This document shows positions 60,040 to 64,000 of a stretch of 64,000 bases of DNA, one piece after another. How positions within the stretch are numbered: the first letter of the stretch is position 1; the number at the start of each line of letters is the position of its first letter. Below the pieces are notes generated by a model. The model searched no databases and was not told where the DNA came from. It saw only the letters and a program-made list of their open reading frames with translations. The stretch comes from Annulohypoxylon bovei var. microspora (taxonomy: Eukaryota; Ascomycota; Sordariomycetes; Xylariales; Hypoxylaceae). A program made the position numbers and the translations under genes. Location: positions 62,001-126,000 of the forward strand of contig MU405306.1 in assembly GCA_022836615.1 (NCBI GenBank), written 5' to 3'.

Positions 60040-61056
60040 ATGGCGGCGCATAGCGAAAATTCTCGGACGCACCATGTGGTCGTCGCCCTGGAAACCTTCT
60101 TCGTCGCGGTCCCGCCGCTGGACCTCCCGGCGGGCCACACCTACGAGCTGCGGGAGTACTCGCGGACGCGCCCGGAAGATGTGGCCGAGCGGATCCGGGA
60201 CGCGGACATCCTCCTCGTCACCGTGGTCCCGGTGCCGGCCGCCGCTCTGCGCGCCGAGGCCTCGCCGCGCCTGAAGATGATCGCCGTGGTGGCGTCCGGT
60301 ACCGACAACGTCGACCTGGCCGCGTGCCGCGCGCGCGGCATCGTCGTCGCGAACACGCCGCACTGCAACGCCGTCTCCGTGGCCGAGCACGCCGTCGCGC
60401 TGTACTTCGCGGCGCGCCGCTCCGTCGCGCTGTCGCACACGCTGGTCCGCGCCGGGGCCTGGGCTAAGGACGGGCCGCTGCAGAAAACCCTTTACGACCC
60501 GGACGGCAAGATGCCGAGGACTTCTCGCGACGAGACGTTGGGGATCGTCGGCTACGGCGCGGTGGGGAAGTTGCTCGAGACGACTGCCAAAGCCTTAGGT
60601 ATGAAGGTCCTGGTATCTGGACGCAAAGGCGCCTCAACAGCGCCCGAGGGGCGTACCCCGTTTGAGACTCTGATCCGGGAAAGCTCGGTCATTGTTCTGT
60701 GTCTACCGAGGTCTCCTGAGACTCTAAATATGATTTCGGAGACCGAGCTTAACTCTATGAAGCCCTATGCAGTTATAGTCAACGTCTCGCGTGGGGGCAT
60801 TGTGGATGAGAAGGCCCTTGTCGTGGCGCTTAGGACGAGGAGGATTGCCGGTTACGGTACGGATGTGTATGAGACGGAGCCAGCGGGTCCTGAGAATAGC
60901 CTCTTGGTGGGGCCTGACACGGCTGATCTTAACTTGGTCACAACGCCGCACGTCGCGTGGTGTGCGGGGGATACGATTGCTAATTACAATAGAGCGACGA
61001 AAGAGAACATCGAGGGTTGGCTTGGTGCCGGTCAACCAAAATACCCCGTGGCATAA
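60040..61056 (+). CDS. D-isomer-specific 2-hydroxyacid dehydrogenase
   Basis: NAD(P)-dependent enzyme of the D-2-hydroxyacid dehydrogenase family (phosphoglycerate, glycerate or glyoxylate/hydroxypyruvate reductase types). 338 residues from MAAHSENS; single exon. The N-terminal substrate domain shows VVASGTDNVDLAACRARGI and the PHCNAVSVAEHAVAL segment. The nucleotide domain has the GIVGYGAVGKLLE glycine loop (about residues 168-180). Catalytic residues are visible: Arg in NVSRGGIVDEKAL, Glu in DVYETEP and His in TTPHVAW. The exact substrate cannot be read from these motifs. A longer N-terminus from an upstream in-frame ATG (59917) is possible and could act as a targeting sequence, but the family normally begins close to the chosen start. 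Confidence 0.93.
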   Translation: MAAHSENSRTHHVVVALETFFVAVPPLDLPAGHTYELREYSRTRPEDVAERIRDADILLVTVVPVPAAALRAEASPRLKMIAVVASGTDNVDLAACRARGIVVANTPHCNAVSVAEHAVALYFAARRSVALSHTLVRAGAWAKDGPLQKTLYDPDGKMPRTSRDETLGIVGYGAVGKLLETTAKALGMKVLVSGRKGASTAPEGRTPFETLIRESSVIVLCLPRSPETLNMISETELNSMKPYAVIVNVSRGGIVDEKALVVALRTRRIAGYGTDVYETEPAGPENSLLVGPDTADLNLVTTPHVAWCAGDTIANYNRATKENIEGWLGAGQPKYPVA

Positions 61057-62196
61057 GAAGTATAGCAAGCTTTTAGACGATGTTTCCTGTTTATCTTGGC
61101 ACTGCATTGGACATTTGGGGTTGCATAGAAATAGACGTTACATATCCATGGGTGGCCAATCATACACAACCAGGTTATAGAGCTCTAGACTATAACATAC
61201 TATAATACCAACGTCGATAAATCGTTTCTTAGATACCTAGGTACTGAGAAGGCCTATCATTTTTATGATGTTAGACACTATTGGAATATATTTTCATTTT
61301 TGTCTCTTCATCGTCGTGGCTAAGTAGGGCCTCAAGTTTAGGATGGATCTTTCACCTACTATGTCTTAAAACTGACGACGATGGTATGAGAAGAATAGGA
61401 AAAATGATGGCTCGTTCTAACATTTAGCATAATGGTAGTATAGCCGCCGAAAGCTATTTTCAGTGTAGCAACCCCGTCGAGTATTATGATGTACGCTCTT
61501 GGCTTTAAGGTTGACAATCTAGGTACATAGGGAAACTGTTCTTATGAGATGCTTGCCTACCTAGGTAGGTACCAAAATATTGTACGGAACTATTATTATC
61601 TACTAGATCAAGTTGTCGAGTACCTAGGTAGGTTAGTTAGGAGATTATTTGCCATTAATTTCCCTATCCCCTCATTCTTGCTCTTTCTACCTTCGAGTAG
61701 AGAAGCTTGGGATGTCTTAAAGCTATTGCCTTTGCTAAAATGACGAATTTGTCTGATAGATCGCCTAGATATCGTCACGAAGCCCAAAATACACCGATGG
61801 GCAAGGGTCGTTTTTGGGTAGCCTATTTACCCCGAGTCCACTCCACACAGCCAAACAGCATACCCGGCTCACCGCTTGGCAATGGGACGGCAATTTCCCA
61901 GACCCCTTCCGGCGTGGTTCCCGGGTCCATCCACCAAGGTCTCGGCTGGGTCCAATGCAGGTAATAACGGCGCCCCAGCTTCTTTTCTGGGGCAAGTCAG
62001 ACGATTTTGGGGCGGACGAAAGAGGGACAGCAGATATTAATACGAGGCGACGGGATCTTGCCCAGTTTCTAGAAGAATAGGGGCCGCGGTCCCGGAAATC
62101 AACAAAACATATATGTATACCTATCTATTATCGATGCCCTTGACAAGTCGGAGCTTCTTTTTCTACTCCAGCTTCCAGCTACTGACGTGACGGATC
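61057..62196. other. Intergenic region
   Basis: 1.1 kb without a supported gene. It has three copies of the TACCTAGGTA motif (61234, 61557-61573, 61621), more than any other gap here. Short frames near 61.7-62.1 kb overlap on both strands and lack features. Confidence 0.4.
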
Positions 62197-63608
62197 ATGA
62201 TGCAGTACTTGGCAAGATTAGCTTTGGGCGTATTCGCGATCGCTGGCCCAGCGCTCGCCGCGGTCGATATCCTAGATCTGGAGGATGGCGATCTGATCCC
62301 GGGCAAGTATATCGTGAGCCTGAAGCCGAGCGTAGACGTAAGCGCCCACCTGGGCTGGGTGCGCGACGTACATCGGCGGAACCTCGACTGGTGCGTCACG
62401 GCAGGGCTTGAGAAGACGTTTAGCTTCACTGGCTTCGCCGGGTACGCGGGCGAGTTTGACAACGATACTATCGCGAAGATCCTGGCCGATACAAATGTAA
62501 TCCTTAGCCGACCTAGACCTGCCATACCTAATACTTAAACAACACCGCTAACTCCCTCAGGTCATATCCGTAGAGCAAGACAGGGTAGGCCGTGTGACGA
62601 CTCTAGTCCAACAAGGCAATGCCCCCTGGGGTCTTGAGAGTTTGTCTTCGCGCACGCCGCTCATCGATGAAAATACACGAGGCCACACGTACTCATACGA
62701 TAGCACAGCCGGAGCCGGAACGTTTGCCTTTGTGCTGGACTCCGGCATCTTGACCAATAACAGTCAGTTCGGAGGCCGCGCTATCAAGGGCTTCAACACG
62801 TGGAACGACACGGAATCCTTTGACGATCACTTCGGCCACGGGACCCACGTCGCCGGCACAATCGGCTCTGAGACGTACGGTGTGGCGAAGCAGGCGACTA
62901 TCGTTGACGTTAAAGTCGTCAGGGGACCTGTAAGTTGGAATCTGATACTCTGGACCTTTGAGCTTTAAGCTTACGCAGAACGGCAATATTCTAGGGTTAT
63001 TCGACACTCGCGCATGTGATTGACGGCATTAACTGGGTCGTAAACAACGTCACCGGAACGCCAGGCCGAGCAGGCAAATCCGTCATCAACATGAGTCTAG
63101 GTACTAGCCCCTATCCTTCTCCTTTCATTCTCATCTAACAAACCACCCAGCATTCGCCACATCTACATCCCTCAACCAAGCCGTCGACGCCGCCTCCGCC
63201 GCGGGTGTCCTCTCCGTCGTCGGCGCCGGCAACGACAACGCGCCGGCATCAACGCGCTCTCCGGCCTCTGCCGACACCGCGTTAACCGTCGGCGCCATTA
63301 CCCACAACCGAACCCGCGCCTACTTCAGCAACTACGGATCTGATGTCGACGTTTTTGCGGCGGGTGTTGATGTCGCCTCTCTGTGGAACGTAGAGGGCAT
63401 AGAATCCGTCAATTCCGGGACCTCGATGTCGTCACCGTATGTGGCGGGGCTGGCATTGTACCTCAAGGGACTTGAGAGCGGTCTGGACTCGCCGGCCGCG
63501 ACGATAGCGCGGATCAAGCAGGTGGCTATAACGGACGTCGTGGCTGACGCGCAGGAGGGGAGCCCGAATCTGTTGGCTTACAACGGTATTACGGTGCCGA
63601 CATATTGA
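62197..63608 (+). CDS. Secreted subtilisin-like serine protease (S8, proteinase K-like)
   Basis: Extracellular endopeptidase made as a preproenzyme. Exons 62197-62496, 62561-62929, 62995-63100 and 63151-63608 give 410 residues. A signal peptide (MMQYLARLALGVFAIAGPALA) is followed by an inhibitor I9-type propeptide (PGKYIVSLKPSV, ending at VISVEQDR around the first splice). The peptidase S8 domain carries the catalytic triad Asp160 (VLDSGI), His193 (GHGTHVAG) and Ser350 (GTSMSSPYVAG); the oxyanion Asn lies in GAGNDNAPAS. Each intron sits at a conserved-block boundary and all joins restore family sequence, so the model is firm. The length agrees with proteinase K-type fungal subtilases (about 380-410). 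The exons are GC-rich. Its neighbours show no link to proteolysis. Confidence 0.95.
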
Positions 63609-64000
63609 ATTAGTTTACGTGTTATGATGGACGGCGATTAGTTATTAGTGGACATTATAGTCACAATGAAACTACCAGGTATATACCACATGGGTATCAA
63701 ATGTATTCATTCTTTTAAAAGTTGTCTCCCAACCGTGTTGTTGTCTCCTTGATCTTGTCGGATAAACCACTAGACCAAAAGGAAGGTATTAATTATGAAA
63801 TCATAATCTTATCTTATATCTGACAGATCTCTAAAACGCATCGGCCGAATTAGGAACAACTACCCGTGGGAGACGACCCAAGAATATGTAATGATCAGTA
63901 ACGTATGCTCGAAAACAATCTCCATGCTCGTGATATTTATGCGACCATCAATCACCGTGTCACGCCTGAAGTCAATATCACACAGATCATCACCGGAACA
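63609..64000. other. 3' flank to the window end
   Basis: 392 bp after the subtilase with no supported gene; it is moderately AT-rich and includes the subtilase 3' untranslated region. Confidence 0.35.

Noticed and set aside
59890..60438. 182-codon minus-strand frame opposite the dehydrogenase
   Set aside because: Arg/Asp/Val-rich antisense translation of a GC-rich exon; no domain.

Overview
The window comes from a filamentous ascomycete (Pezizomycotina). The evidence is protein genes split by 48-79 bp GT-AG introns with CTAAC-type branch sites, a highly reducing iterative polyketide synthase, a Zn2Cys6 regulator, an F-box gene, and about 18.7 kb of AT-rich retrotransposon DNA scarred by C-to-T / G-to-A mutation of the repeat-induced point mutation (RIP) kind. 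A Sordariomycete is possible but cannot be fixed from sequence alone.

Layout. (1) 1-15.7 kb: a candidate secondary-metabolite locus. It holds a 3-ketosphinganine-reductase-like SDR (5' end outside the window), a 2,513-residue KS-AT-DH-MT-ER-KR-ACP synthase, a 2.8 kb gap without recognisable genes, a Zn2Cys6 factor and a second SDR on the other strand. (2) 16.0-18.4 kb: two head-to-tail copies of a ~1.15 kb unit with a G-rich minisatellite core and a reverse-oriented tRNA-like end. (3) 18.4-37.15 kb: one Ty1/Copia element on the minus strand. It is interrupted by a full-length plus-strand copy of the same family, by a 716 bp hAT-like non-autonomous element and by a Ty3/Gypsy element. I could place LTR or TIR ends and target-site duplications for all four. 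(4) 37.15-38.3 kb: C-rich tandem repeats, strong hairpins and a small RIP-mutated remnant. (5) 38.9-64 kb: ordinary gene-bearing sequence with two small terminal-inverted-repeat elements. Its genes are a 1,078-residue membrane-anchored protein, an 896-residue low-complexity protein, two unknown small proteins, a PLAC8 protein, a 490-residue unknown protein, an uncertain ORF, an F-box protein, an eEF1B-gamma-type GST, a D-2-hydroxyacid dehydrogenase and a secreted subtilase.

How the genes may work together. The left-end set (sphingolipid-type ketoreductase, fully reducing PKS with a methyltransferase region and no thioesterase, Zn2Cys6 regulator, accessory SDR) resembles the enzyme types of known sphinganine-analogue clusters such as fumonisin. 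No oxoamine synthase (FUM8-type) is visible, so this remains a hypothesis about a cluster whose left part lies outside the window. The right-hand genes look unrelated to one another. Exon joins were inferred by eye from reading frame, splice sites and family motifs; in every spliced model the summed exon length is a multiple of three.
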